The notes beneath the pieces were generated by a model. It was not told where the DNA came from, made no database searches, and saw only the letters and a list, made by a program, of their open reading frames with translations. Made by a program: the position numbers and the translations under genes. DNA of 33,755 nucleotides. Source: Ilumatobacter sp. Lineage in GTDB: Bacteria; Actinomycetota; Acidimicrobiia; Acidimicrobiales; Ilumatobacteraceae. Location: assembly GCA_020439405.1 (NCBI GenBank), contig JAGQSS010000007.1, positions 1 to 33,755 on the forward strand, given 5' to 3'. This document shows positions 8,279-15,619 of the stretch, in pieces (within the stretch, counting starts at the first letter, position 1; each line of letters opens with the position of its first letter).

Positions 8279-9477
8279 GCCCGCACCCTCGGGTCGATCA
8301 GGGTGTACACGACATCGATGACGATGTTCACCAGCACGAACGCGAACGCCACGATCATCACGATCGCCAACACCACCGGGAAGTCCTCGACGAGCACGGC
8401 TTCGACGATCGCCGAGCCGAGGCCGGGCACCCGGAAGATGTTCTCGACGACGAGGGCGCCGCCGATGAGGGCGCCCGTGTTGATCCCGAACACGGTGATG
8501 AACGAGAACAGCGACGGACGCAAGGCGTGCTTCATGAGGATGTCGCGTCGGCTGACACCCTTCGCACGGGCCATGAGGATGAAGTCCTCCTGGAGCGTCG
8601 TGATCAGATCGGTACGCAGCAGACGCTGATAGACGGCCGCCGCCGGCAACGCGATCGTGAGCGCCGGCAGGAAGAGCTGGTACATCCGCTCCAGGAACGG
8701 GTCGCCGGCGTTGAAGGTCTGGGGGAACCAGCCGAGTTCGATCGCGAAGACGTATTTGAGGAGGATCCCCAGCGCGAAGTTGGGCAGGGCGATGATCAGG
8801 AACGTCGTGACGGTCGAGACCCGGTCGACCGGCTTGTTGGCCTTCGACGCCGACCACAACGCCCACGGGATGGCGATGACGGTGGCGAGGATCTGAGCCA
8901 TGACGAGCAGGGCGAACGAGCGGGGGAGCCGTTCCTTGATGAGATCGGTGACCGGCGGTTCACCGGTCTTGGAGAACTGGGGACCCATGTCGCCCTGCAC
9001 GAAGTCGGTGAGCCACAGGACGTACCGGACCGGGAGTGGTCGGTCGAGATAGAACTCCTCCTCGGCGGCCTCGACGTCGGCGAGCTGGCTCGGCTCGGGG
9101 CCGTTCTGGACGAACTGGCCCGGCACGACGCCGCCGACGATGGTGACGTCGGTACCGGTCGCCGACACCACGTCGAGGCCGGCGATGGTGTCCGCACGGC
9201 GGGGGAGTGTGTCGCCCGTGACGACGAGCACGGCCTGGCCGTGATCGAGCGTGTCGACACCCTCGACGATCGTGTACGACCCCGACGGGATGTCGCCCTG
9301 GGTGCGGAGCGCGTACCCGTCGGCCTGCGCCGTACCCTCGAGATCCTTGGCCCCGGACACCGGCCCGAGGATGTTGAACAGCGGATCGCCGAGGACGTTC
9401 ATCGCGCCGAACGTCAGCATGCTGACGGCCAGCAGCAGCAGGACGGCCATGCCCGCTCGTTGCAGCCAGTAATTCAT
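8275..9477 (-). CDS. dppB: Peptide ABC transporter permease, DppB-like, with enlarged periplasmic loop
   Basis: 400 residues, longer than the roughly 305-340 usual for DppB/OppB. Helix 1 is at about 7-28 and ends in GDP (30-32). The family segment FYLDRPLPVRYVLWL comes only at about 142-156, so the loop after helix 1 holds around 60 extra residues (roughly 40-125), Gly/Asp/Val-rich and probably beta-stranded. From there on the protein is normal: LPRSFALLVMAQ, ALPNFALGI, and ARAKGVSRRDILMKHALRPS as the EAA loop. A strong Shine-Dalgarno, GAGGTG, lies just before the ATG at 9477. The stop overlaps the DppC start. A palindrome lies in the 75-nt gap to the binding-protein gene. Confidence 0.93.
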   Translation of the reverse strand: MNYWLQRAGMAVLLLLAVSMLTFGAMNVLGDPLFNILGPVSGAKDLEGTAQADGYALRTQGDIPSGSYTIVEGVDTLDHGQAVLVVTGDTLPRRADTIAGLDVVSATGTDVTIVGGVVPGQFVQNGPEPSQLADVEAAEEEFYLDRPLPVRYVLWLTDFVQGDMGPQFSKTGEPPVTDLIKERLPRSFALLVMAQILATVIAIPWALWSASKANKPVDRVSTVTTFLIIALPNFALGILLKYVFAIELGWFPQTFNAGDPFLERMYQLFLPALTIALPAAAVYQRLLRTDLITTLQEDFILMARAKGVSRRDILMKHALRPSLFSFITVFGINTGALIGGALVVENIFRVPGLGSAIVEAVLVEDFPVVLAIVMIVAFAFVLVNIVIDVVYTLIDPRVRA

Positions 9478-9491
9478 CTCACCTCATTCGT

Positions 9492-9521
9492 CCGGTGCGG
9501 GCCCGATCGGGCCCGCACCGG
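9492..9521 (-). other. Perfect 30-nt palindrome between binding-protein and permease genes
   Basis: Two 15-nt arms (9492-9506 and 9507-9521; half-site CCGGTGCGGGCCCGA) are exact reverse complements with no spacer. It sits between the stop of the binding lipoprotein (9553) and the DppB start (9477). Such intercistronic hairpins usually protect the upstream mRNA or partly terminate transcription, so that binding protein is made in excess of permease. There is no U-run after it on the transcribed strand. Confidence 0.75.
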
Positions 9522-9552
9522 CGTCGTTCTCCGTCGTCGGTCCGGGCCTCGG

Positions 9553-11379
9553 TCACTCCATCCAGACGGCGCTGAACCAGGTGCGACCGTTCGACGAGCA
9601 CTTCAACGTGATCGAGTCGTCGCCGGGTGCCTTGTGGTCGCAGACCCCGTGGACGTTGTCGGTGAAGGCGTTGTCCCACAGGGTGTGGTTGAAGAAGATG
9701 TACAGGTAGTCCTGGTTGATCTTCTCGGTCAGCTGCTGCCAGAGCTCGACCTGGTCGGCCGGGTCGGGCGTCGCCGCGATCTCGAGGAGGATCGCGTCGC
9801 GTTCCTCGTCGCAGAAACGGGGCCAGTTGAGCGAGATACCACCGATGTTGCGGCACATGAGCCACACCCGGTCGTCGCTCGGGTTCTCGGCGCCGAACTG
9901 ACGCCACGTGTTCACGTTGTACTGACCGAACGCCGTCTGGCTGATGTGTTCGTCCTGGAGCAACTCGTCGAACGTGACGTTGAAGCCCGCCTCGGTCCAC
10001 TGCTCGTTGAGCAGGTCGGCGATGCGGGTCTGGTCGACCGACGGACCCGACCACTGCAGCTCGATGTTGATCCGCCCGTCGGTGCACGTGGTGGTGCCGA
10101 GCACCGTGTTCTCGTCGCCGCCGCGCTCGGCGCAGTACTCGGCCACGAGTGCCTGGGCGCCCGGCACGTCGTCGTGTTCCTGGACGACGTCGGGGTTGTA
10201 GAACGGGTTGTCGGGGGTGAACATCTGGTCGGCCGGGCGGTTGACGCCGAGCGCGATCAGTTCGTTGTAGAGGTCGACCGGCGTGGCGAGTGTGAGCGCC
10301 TGGCGGGCACGGATGTCGTCGAACGGCGGCACGCTCGAGTTGATCATCGCGAACGACTCCTCGCTCGCGTCGTTGAGCACGTTCTGCACCGAGTCGTCTT
10401 CGGTGAGGTCGAGGATCGACGTCTGGTTCGTCGTCTGCAGAGCGTCGAGCTCGCCACCGAACAGCAACTCAACGCGAGCATCGGAGTCGGTGACGGGCAG
10501 GAACTCGACGGCGTCGAGGTACGGCTCGCCGTTCCACCAGTCGGGGTTCTTCACGAAGCGGGTCACCGAGTCTTCGCTGCGGCTCTCGAACATGAACGGC
10601 CCGGTGCCGACCGGCGCCTGGTTGAGGGTGCCGTCGGCGAGCGATGCCTGGAGCCACGTCGGCGAGGCGACGAAGCCGAGCTGGGTCGACAGCGACGACG
10701 GGAACCCGGCGTTGGGCTCGAGCAGGGTGTAGACGACGGTCAGCTCGTCGACGGCCTCGACGGCGCCCGACTCGGGATAGAACGGCTTGACGGCCAGCCC
10801 GACGAGCGGGTGGGCGCGCTGGGCCTCGAAGTTGACCACGACCGCCTCCGCGTCGAGCGGCGTGCCGTCGTGGAACGTGATGCCGGGGCGCAGGGTGAGC
10901 GTCCACTGGGTGTAGTCGTCGTTCGGCGTGACCGACTCGGCGAGATAGGGCACGGCCGTGCCGTCGGTCGTGATCGCGGTCAGGGTGTCGAACACGGCGT
11001 TCGCCATCGTCAGACCGGGTGCCGACAGGCTCGACGCCGTCGGGTTCAGGCCGTTCCCGTCGGCCTCGAGGCCGTAGCGCAGGGTGCCGCCCATCACGGG
11101 GTCGGTGTTCTCGGACTCGGCGATCGTGACGTCGATCGCCTCCTCACGGTCTTCGCCGGACTGTTCGATCGCGTCGGCGGGCTCGTCGGCGCCGTCGTCG
11201 CCCGAGTCGTCGGCGCTCTCGTCGTCGGCGCCGTCGTCGCTCGAGTCGTCCTGCGCCGGCGCGTCGTCGGTGGCCGTGTCGTCGTCGGAGTCGCCGCCGC
11301 ACGCCGAGACGGCGAGGCCGGCGACCACGGCGAGCGCCGCGAGGCGGCGTCGGACCGCCGGTCGGTGCTGAGTAGTCAT
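9553..11379 (-). CDS. Peptide ABC transporter substrate-binding lipoprotein (SBP_bac_5)
   Basis: 608 residues. The N-terminus has basic residues, a hydrophobic core LAALAVVAGLAV, and lipobox VSAC, giving a lipid-anchored Cys near residue 25. About 50 residues of Asp/Ser/Ala-rich linker follow, encoded by GTCGTC-rich repeats near 11170-11290. The mature domain begins GGTLRYGLEADGNGLNP and continues with YLAESVTPNDDYTQWTLTLRPGITFHDGTPLDAEAV, the classic family 5 peptide-binding signature. The ATG at 11379 places the signal peptide correctly, with AGGGGG about 12 nt upstream; GTG at 11406 is a less likely start. It is the first gene of the importer operon and captures peptides or a related ligand outside the membrane. 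Confidence 0.95.
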   Translation of the reverse strand: MTTQHRPAVRRRLAALAVVAGLAVSACGGDSDDDTATDDAPAQDDSSDDGADDESADDSGDDGADEPADAIEQSGEDREEAIDVTIAESENTDPVMGGTLRYGLEADGNGLNPTASSLSAPGLTMANAVFDTLTAITTDGTAVPYLAESVTPNDDYTQWTLTLRPGITFHDGTPLDAEAVVVNFEAQRAHPLVGLAVKPFYPESGAVEAVDELTVVYTLLEPNAGFPSSLSTQLGFVASPTWLQASLADGTLNQAPVGTGPFMFESRSEDSVTRFVKNPDWWNGEPYLDAVEFLPVTDSDARVELLFGGELDALQTTNQTSILDLTEDDSVQNVLNDASEESFAMINSSVPPFDDIRARQALTLATPVDLYNELIALGVNRPADQMFTPDNPFYNPDVVQEHDDVPGAQALVAEYCAERGGDENTVLGTTTCTDGRINIELQWSGPSVDQTRIADLLNEQWTEAGFNVTFDELLQDEHISQTAFGQYNVNTWRQFGAENPSDDRVWLMCRNIGGISLNWPRFCDEERDAILLEIAATPDPADQVELWQQLTEKINQDYLYIFFNHTLWDNAFTDNVHGVCDHKAPGDDSITLKCSSNGRTWFSAVWME

Positions 11380-11438
11380 CGTGAGAAAGAACCCCCTGGG
11401 AGTCACGCCGACCCGATCGGGCGGCGCATGTGACGGAC

Positions 11439-11467
11439 GTTACAACAGCTCCGGTTGGGCGAGACAA
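11439..11467 (-). promoter_or_regulatory. Possible sigma70-type promoter of the peptide importer operon
   Basis: On the minus strand, TTGTCT (11467-11462) and TGTAAC (11444-11439) are 17 nt apart, about 60 nt before the binding-protein ATG. The -10 is a weak match. The spacing and position favour a leadered transcript, which fits the visible Shine-Dalgarno. Confidence 0.35.
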
Positions 11468-11609
11468 AACCACGACGTGGCGACCTGGGGGGTTGCCATG
11501 ACCGTGGCGAGCCTCCGCCGCCCCGAGCCATGGCGCTCACCCTACGCGCGTGTTCAGGCGCTCGTCGCATCGTGCACGCGAATCGGGCGTCCGCCCCGGC
11601 GCCCGCGAG

Positions 11610-11615
11610 TACCGT
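11610..11615 (+). promoter_or_regulatory. Putative -10 hexamer (TACCGT) of ppk2
   Basis: TACCGT ends 7 nt before the ATG at 11623. That spacing puts the transcription start on the start codon (leaderless), and no Shine-Dalgarno is seen. Confidence 0.45.
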
Positions 11616-11622
11616 CCCCGGC

Positions 11623-12468
11623 ATGGACCACGACACCGACCACGCTCCGGACCACGTGCTCACCGACGACGACGTCCTGATCGCTTGCCGGGCCACGTCG
11701 GCGACTGACCTGGCCGCCCACGACCCGCGTACGACCTTCGGATGGGACAAAGACGTCGCCAAGGACCGCTTCGACGACGTCATCGCCGACGTCGACCATC
11801 TGCAACAGCGTCTCTACGCCGAGGGCGAGCGGGCCGTGCTGATGGTGCTCCAGGGGATCGACGCCGGCGGCAAGGGCGGCACGATCCGGTCGGTGATGAA
11901 CCAGCTGAACCCGTCGGGCGTTTCGGTCCACGGTTTCGGCGTCCCGTCCGAAGAGGAGCGGGCCCACGACTTCCTCTGGCGCATCCACGCCCACACCCCC
12001 GAGGCCGGCACGATCGCCGTGTTCGACCGCAGCCATTACGAAGACGTCCTGGTCGTGCGGGTGAAGGGGCTCGCCCCGGAGCCGGTCTGGCGGCGCCGGT
12101 ACGAGCACATCCGCAACTTCGAGCGACTCCTCGACGACGAGGGCACGACGGTCGTGAAGTTCTTCCTGAACGTCTCGCGAGACGAACAGCGTGAGCGGCT
12201 CCAGGACCGCATCGACGACCCCGAGGAGCGCTGGAAGTTCCGCAAGGGCGATCTCGACGATCGGGCACTGTGGGACGAGTACCAGACCGCCTTCGAGGCG
12301 GCGCTGCGCGAGACCTCGACCGACGCCGCCCCGTGGTACGTCGTGCCCGGCGACCGCAAATGGGTCCGGAACCTGGTCGTCGCGTTGGCGCTGCGGCACC
12401 ATCTCACCGCGATCGGCCCCGAGTACCCGCCCGCCGAGGACGACATCGCCGGGCTCGTCGTCGAGTGA
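11623..12468 (+). CDS. ppk2: Polyphosphate kinase 2 family phosphotransferase
   Basis: 281 residues, the length of a single-domain PPK2. Walker A is GIDAGGKGGT near residue 83. The Walker B region is FDRSHYEDVLVVRV, and the lid module has KFRKGDLDDRALWDEY. The C-terminal TSTDAAPWYVVPGDRKW closely fits the PPK2 subgroup that phosphorylates nucleotides from polyphosphate. Whether it prefers AMP, ADP or GDP cannot be decided here. It is soluble and cytoplasmic. The ATG at 11623 is chosen because it follows the TACCGT -10 at leaderless spacing and because the upstream open frame has no family similarity. It is divergent from the peptide importer, and its stop is 68 nt before the phosphoribosyltransferase gene, which appears to have its own promoter. 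Confidence 0.94.
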   Translation: MDHDTDHAPDHVLTDDDVLIACRATSATDLAAHDPRTTFGWDKDVAKDRFDDVIADVDHLQQRLYAEGERAVLMVLQGIDAGGKGGTIRSVMNQLNPSGVSVHGFGVPSEEERAHDFLWRIHAHTPEAGTIAVFDRSHYEDVLVVRVKGLAPEPVWRRRYEHIRNFERLLDDEGTTVVKFFLNVSRDEQRERLQDRIDDPEERWKFRKGDLDDRALWDEYQTAFEAALRETSTDAAPWYVVPGDRKWVRNLVVALALRHHLTAIGPEYPPAEDDIAGLVVE

Positions 12469-12522
12469 CCGAGCCGAGTCGACGTGACGGGCGTCCCTCA
12501 CGGACACGCCCCGCCGATCCGG

Positions 12523-12528
12523 TAGCGT
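12523..12528 (+). promoter_or_regulatory. Putative -10 hexamer (TAGCGT) of the phosphoribosyltransferase gene
   Basis: TAGCGT ends 8 nt before the ATG at 12537; leaderless spacing, no Shine-Dalgarno. Confidence 0.45.
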
Positions 12529-12536
12529 CAGCGGTC

Positions 12537-13034
12537 ATGTCGGAAGAGCGCGAGATCCTGACCTGGGAGAAGTTCGGCGAGGCGTCACGGACGCTCGCCC
12601 AGATGGTGGCCGACGACGGCTACGAGCCCGACATGGTGCTCTCCATCGCCCGGGGTGGCCTGCTGATCGGCGGCGCCATGGGATACGCACTCTCGGTCAA
12701 GAACACGTACACCATGAACGTCGAGTTCTACACCGGCGTCGACGAACGACTCGAGGTGCCGCGGATCCTCCCGCCGGCCCCCGATTTCGTCGACCTCCAC
12801 AACGCGAAGATCCTCATCGTCGACGACGTCGCCGACACGGGCCACACCCTGAAGAGCGTCGAGGAGTTCTGCGGCGGCAAGGTGGGGGAGGTCCGCACGG
12901 CGGTCATCTACGAGAAGTCGCACTCCGTCGTGAAGTGCGACTACGTCTGGAAGCGCACCAACCTCTGGATCAACTTCCCGTGGAGCGACAAGCCGCCGGT
13001 CACGAAGCGCGACTGGTCGGTCGCCGACGCCTGA
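12537..13034 (+). CDS. Purine phosphoribosyltransferase (xanthine/hypoxanthine type)
   Basis: 165 residues, type I phosphoribosyltransferase fold. The PRPP-binding loop is ILIVDDVADTGHTL, with two acidic residues followed by DTGxT. An N-terminal SIARGGLLIGG binds pyrophosphate, and the C-terminal WINFPWSDKPPV is the hood segment typical of xanthine/guanine-type enzymes. It would salvage a purine base to its nucleotide with PRPP. The ATG at 12537 matches the family start; the open frame back to 12270 is the ppk2 gene in another phase. It lies downstream of ppk2, linking the pair loosely to nucleotide metabolism. The stop is 9 nt from that of the convergent protease, leaving no room for a terminator. 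Confidence 0.92.
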   Translation: MSEEREILTWEKFGEASRTLAQMVADDGYEPDMVLSIARGGLLIGGAMGYALSVKNTYTMNVEFYTGVDERLEVPRILPPAPDFVDLHNAKILIVDDVADTGHTLKSVEEFCGGKVGEVRTAVIYEKSHSVVKCDYVWKRTNLWINFPWSDKPPVTKRDWSVADA

Positions 13035-13043
13035 CTCGTCGCC

Positions 13044-14117
13044 TCAGCGCCCCGGTCGCACCCGGTCGAGCAACCGCTCGGGCGTGATCAGGCCGACCAG
13101 CCGGTCGTCACGCCACACCGTGACGGCAGGGCGACGGGGATCGACCCTCGGCAGCACGCTCGACAGCGGTTCGTCGGGCGCCGCGCGCGTCGTCCCGTCG
13201 AGGGGCACCATCAGTTGTGTCAGGAGCACCCACGGCCGATCCTCGGCGGGGACGTTCCACAGCTGATCCTCGAGCACCAGACCCTGCGGACCACCCGCGT
13301 CGTCGGTGACGAGCACGCCGCCGACGTTGCCGAGCCGGCCGCGCTGCCACAGCATCGAGTCGGCGTCCATGTCGGGGCCGGCGTGCGCCAGGCCGTACCA
13401 GGCCAGATCACCGACCGTCAGGCCGTCGAGACGCTCGCCGATGTCGGCGGCACGGATCTCGACCTGGGCGTTGACGAGGACGAACAGGCCCGTGATCATC
13501 AGCCACAGGCCGCCGTCGTCGCGGACCAGCAGGAGGAATCCGGCGCCGGTGAGCAGCCACGCCAGCACGGTGCCGGCCCGACCGGCCTCACGGGCCGCCC
13601 GGTAGCGGCTGCCGTGCTGGGCCCAACGGACCGCCTTGACGATCCGGCCACCGTCGAGCGGTGCGCCGGGCAGCAGGTTGAACAGTGCGAGCAAGGCGTT
13701 GATGACGGCCAGCCACACGACCATCGCGCCGAGCGGACTGTCGAACTCGCGGGCACCGCCCAACAGCCAGATCGCGCCGAATCCGACGCCGAGCCCGAGA
13801 CTCGCGAGCGGGCCGGCGGCGGCGATCCAACCCTCGGCCCGTGCCGTCGGCGACTCACCGCGCAGGCGTGCGATGCCCCCGAGCGCCCACAGCTGGATCG
13901 ACTCCGTGTCGACCCCGTAGTGACGGGCCGTCAGGGCGTGTGCGAACTCGTGGCCGAGGATCGAGAACAAGAAGCCCGCCACGCCGACCAGCGCGATGCC
14001 CCAGCCGACGTGATCGGCGAGCATCGAGCCGAGAAGCACGCCGATGACAGCGACGCTCCAGTGCACCTTGACCCGGATGCCGAGCCAGGTGCCCAACGGC
14101 AGAGATCCTCGTTGCAT
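13044..14117 (-). CDS. Site-2 protease family zinc metalloprotease (M50) with CBS-like C-terminus
   Basis: 357 residues. Several membrane helices carry the zinc site HEFAH at residues 56-60 and the second motif NLLPGAPLDGG at 147-157, whose Asp is the third ligand. After a helix near 190-220 the C-terminal third is soluble and resembles a pair of CBS domains (GGVLVTDDAGGPQGLV; VTVWRDDRLVGLITPERLLD). This is the SpoIVFB-like branch that cleaves substrates within the membrane, often to release a regulator; no target is visible nearby. The ATG at 14117 has CAGGAG 7 nt upstream. The open frame beyond it to 15497 is a shadow of the amidohydrolase gene on the other strand. Confidence 0.93.
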   Translation of the reverse strand: MQRGSLPLGTWLGIRVKVHWSVAVIGVLLGSMLADHVGWGIALVGVAGFLFSILGHEFAHALTARHYGVDTESIQLWALGGIARLRGESPTARAEGWIAAAGPLASLGLGVGFGAIWLLGGAREFDSPLGAMVVWLAVINALLALFNLLPGAPLDGGRIVKAVRWAQHGSRYRAAREAGRAGTVLAWLLTGAGFLLLVRDDGGLWLMITGLFVLVNAQVEIRAADIGERLDGLTVGDLAWYGLAHAGPDMDADSMLWQRGRLGNVGGVLVTDDAGGPQGLVLEDQLWNVPAEDRPWVLLTQLMVPLDGTTRAAPDEPLSSVLPRVDPRRPAVTVWRDDRLVGLITPERLLDRVRPGR

Positions 14118-14204
14118 GTGCGCTCCTGAGGGCGGACGGATGCCCTCGATGTCCGGGTGCAACCGCCAGTCTGCCACGTGGTATTCCGGCCGGGGCCGCG
14201 TGGA

Positions 14205-14210
14205 TATCGT
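14205..14210 (+). promoter_or_regulatory. Putative -10 hexamer (TATCGT) of the M20 amidohydrolase gene
   Basis: TATCGT ends 6 nt before the ATG at 14217; leaderless spacing. Confidence 0.45.
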
Positions 14211-14216
14211 CGGCGC

Positions 14217-15461
14217 ATGACCTTGCACGTCGACGTCGACCGTTTGATGAACCGGATCGACGAACTCGGTCGCATCGGCGCGGTGCTCGGCCCCAACGGC
14301 GAACGAGGATGCGCGCGGCTCGCGCTCACCGACGCCGACCGCGCGGGGCGCGATCTCGTGGTGGCCTGGATGCGCGATCTGGGTCTCGTCGTCGAGATCG
14401 ACGAGATCGGCAACGTGTTCGCGACCCGCCCCGGTACCGAACCCGATCTGGCACCGGTCATGACCGGCTCGCACATCGACACGGTGCCCACCGGTGGCCG
14501 CTTCGACGGGAACCTCGGCGTGCTCGCCGGGCTCGAAGCGGTCGAGACGCTGCTCGCCGCCGGGGTCGAGACCCGGCGCGGCGTCACGGTGGCGTTCTTC
14601 ACCGACGAGGAAGGTGCCCGATTCCCACCCGACATGCTCGGCAGCCTCGTGTACGTGGGCGGCCTGCCGCTCGAGGAGGCGCTCGACATCGCCGCCGTCG
14701 ACGACGGCGCCCGTGTCGGCGACGAGCTGCAACGGATCGGCTACGCCGGCGCACGTCCGGTCGGAGCTCTCTTTCCCCACGCGTTCGTCGAACTCCACAT
14801 CGAGCAGGGACCGATCCTGGAGGACGAGGGTGTGACGATCGGGGTGGTCGAGGGGGTCCAGGGGATCTCGTGGACCGAGCTCATCCTGACCGGTCGGTCG
14901 GCTCACGCCGGCACGACGCCGATGCGGCTGCGACGCGATCCGCTGCTCGCCGCGTCGCGGATCGTCGACGGGGTACGGGCGATCGCCGACGAGATCGGCG
15001 GCGACCAGGTCGCCACGGTCGGTCGGTTCGAGCCGCACCCGAATCTCGTGAACGTCGTCGCGCAGTCGGTCACCCTGACGATCGACCTGCGCAACACCGA
15101 CGAGACGGTGCTGCAGGAGGCCGAGCGCCGGTTCGCCGACCTGGTCGGCGCCGTCTGTGCGGGGGAGGGGGTCACGGCCGAACGCCGGACCCTGGCCCGC
15201 TTCGAACCCGTCGAGTTCGACCCGTCGATGGTCGACCGCGTCGAGGCGGCTGCCCGGGCGTTGGGTCACAGCACCCGACGCATGGCGAGCGGGGCCGGGC
15301 ACGACGCCCAGATGCTCGCTCGGGTCTGCCCGACGGCGATGATCTTCACCCCGTCGATCGACGGGCTGAGCCACAACATCGCCGAGGACACCCACCCGGC
15401 CGACGTGGCCGCCGGCGCCGACACCCTGCTCCACGTCCTGCTGGCCTGCGCCAACAGCTGA
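14217..15461 (+). CDS. M20-family N-carbamoyl-L-amino acid / ureido amidohydrolase (HyuC/AllC-like)
   Basis: 414 residues, the usual size for hydantoinase/carbamoylase amidases. Metal ligands are seen in GSHIDTVPTGGRFDG (His and bridging Asp), in FFTDEEGARF (Glu pair), in FVELHIEQGP, and in GLSHNIAEDT near the C-terminus. GRSAHAGTTPMRLRRD is the lid/dimerisation hinge, and SGAGHDAQMLA is the carbamoylase signature. Expected chemistry is hydrolysis of an N-carbamoyl amino acid, beta-ureidopropionate or allantoate with release of CO2 and ammonia. It stands alone on the plus strand, convergent with the ThiY-like binding protein, and belongs functionally with the amidohydrolases further right (inference). 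The ATG at 14217 is set by the TATCGT spacing and the family start. Confidence 0.93.
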   Translation: MTLHVDVDRLMNRIDELGRIGAVLGPNGERGCARLALTDADRAGRDLVVAWMRDLGLVVEIDEIGNVFATRPGTEPDLAPVMTGSHIDTVPTGGRFDGNLGVLAGLEAVETLLAAGVETRRGVTVAFFTDEEGARFPPDMLGSLVYVGGLPLEEALDIAAVDDGARVGDELQRIGYAGARPVGALFPHAFVELHIEQGPILEDEGVTIGVVEGVQGISWTELILTGRSAHAGTTPMRLRRDPLLAASRIVDGVRAIADEIGGDQVATVGRFEPHPNLVNVVAQSVTLTIDLRNTDETVLQEAERRFADLVGAVCAGEGVTAERRTLARFEPVEFDPSMVDRVEAAARALGHSTRRMASGAGHDAQMLARVCPTAMIFTPSIDGLSHNIAEDTHPADVAAGADTLLHVLLACANS

Positions 15462-15548
15462 CGGACGGTGTCGGATCCGTTGCGTCGGACCCGGCACCTG
15501 CCGCGACCATCACCTGACGACGCAACGGATCCGACACCTTCCGTCCGT
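15461..15548. repeat. Long inverted repeat between convergent genes (element 1)
   Basis: A 21-nt arm at 15467-15487 (GGTGTCGGATCCGTTGCGTC and one more base) is the exact reverse complement of 15518-15538, with a 30-nt spacer. Beyond a 4-nt bulge the outer 6 bp also pair (ACGGAC 15461-15466 with GTCCGT 15543-15548). Each arm contains its own small palindrome: ACGGA...TCCGT around a core containing TGTCGG. The left end touches the stop codon of the amidohydrolase. It probably acts as a bidirectional terminator, but it is longer than needed and has no T-tract. See the similar elements at 20374 and 25475. Confidence 0.85.
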
Positions 15549-15557
15549 GGACGCTGA

Positions 15558-15589
15558 ACGGGTGCGGCACCCGAAGGCGCCGCACCCGT
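15558..15589 (-). terminator. UUCG-tetraloop hairpin, likely terminator of the binding-protein gene
   Basis: On the minus strand, arms ACGGGTGCGGC (15589-15579) and GCCGCACCCGT (15568-15558) pair. GCC-TTCG-GGT between them extends the stem to 14 bp capped by a UUCG loop. It lies 30 nt after the stop of the ThiY-like binding-protein gene. No U-run follows, as is common in GC-rich actinobacteria. Confidence 0.65.
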
Positions 15590-15619
15590 CACCGGTGCCG
15601 GTTTCGGCGAGTCAGTCGG

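Noticed and set aside
8527-11433. 968-codon open frame on the plus strand
   Set aside because: It lies antisense to the DppB and binding-protein genes, has a low-complexity Arg/Val/Asp composition and no family motif; a high-GC shadow frame.
13044-15497. 817-residue site-2 protease with a long N-terminal domain
   Set aside because: The extension is antisense to the M20 amidohydrolase; the ATG at 14117 has a Shine-Dalgarno and begins the membrane domain.
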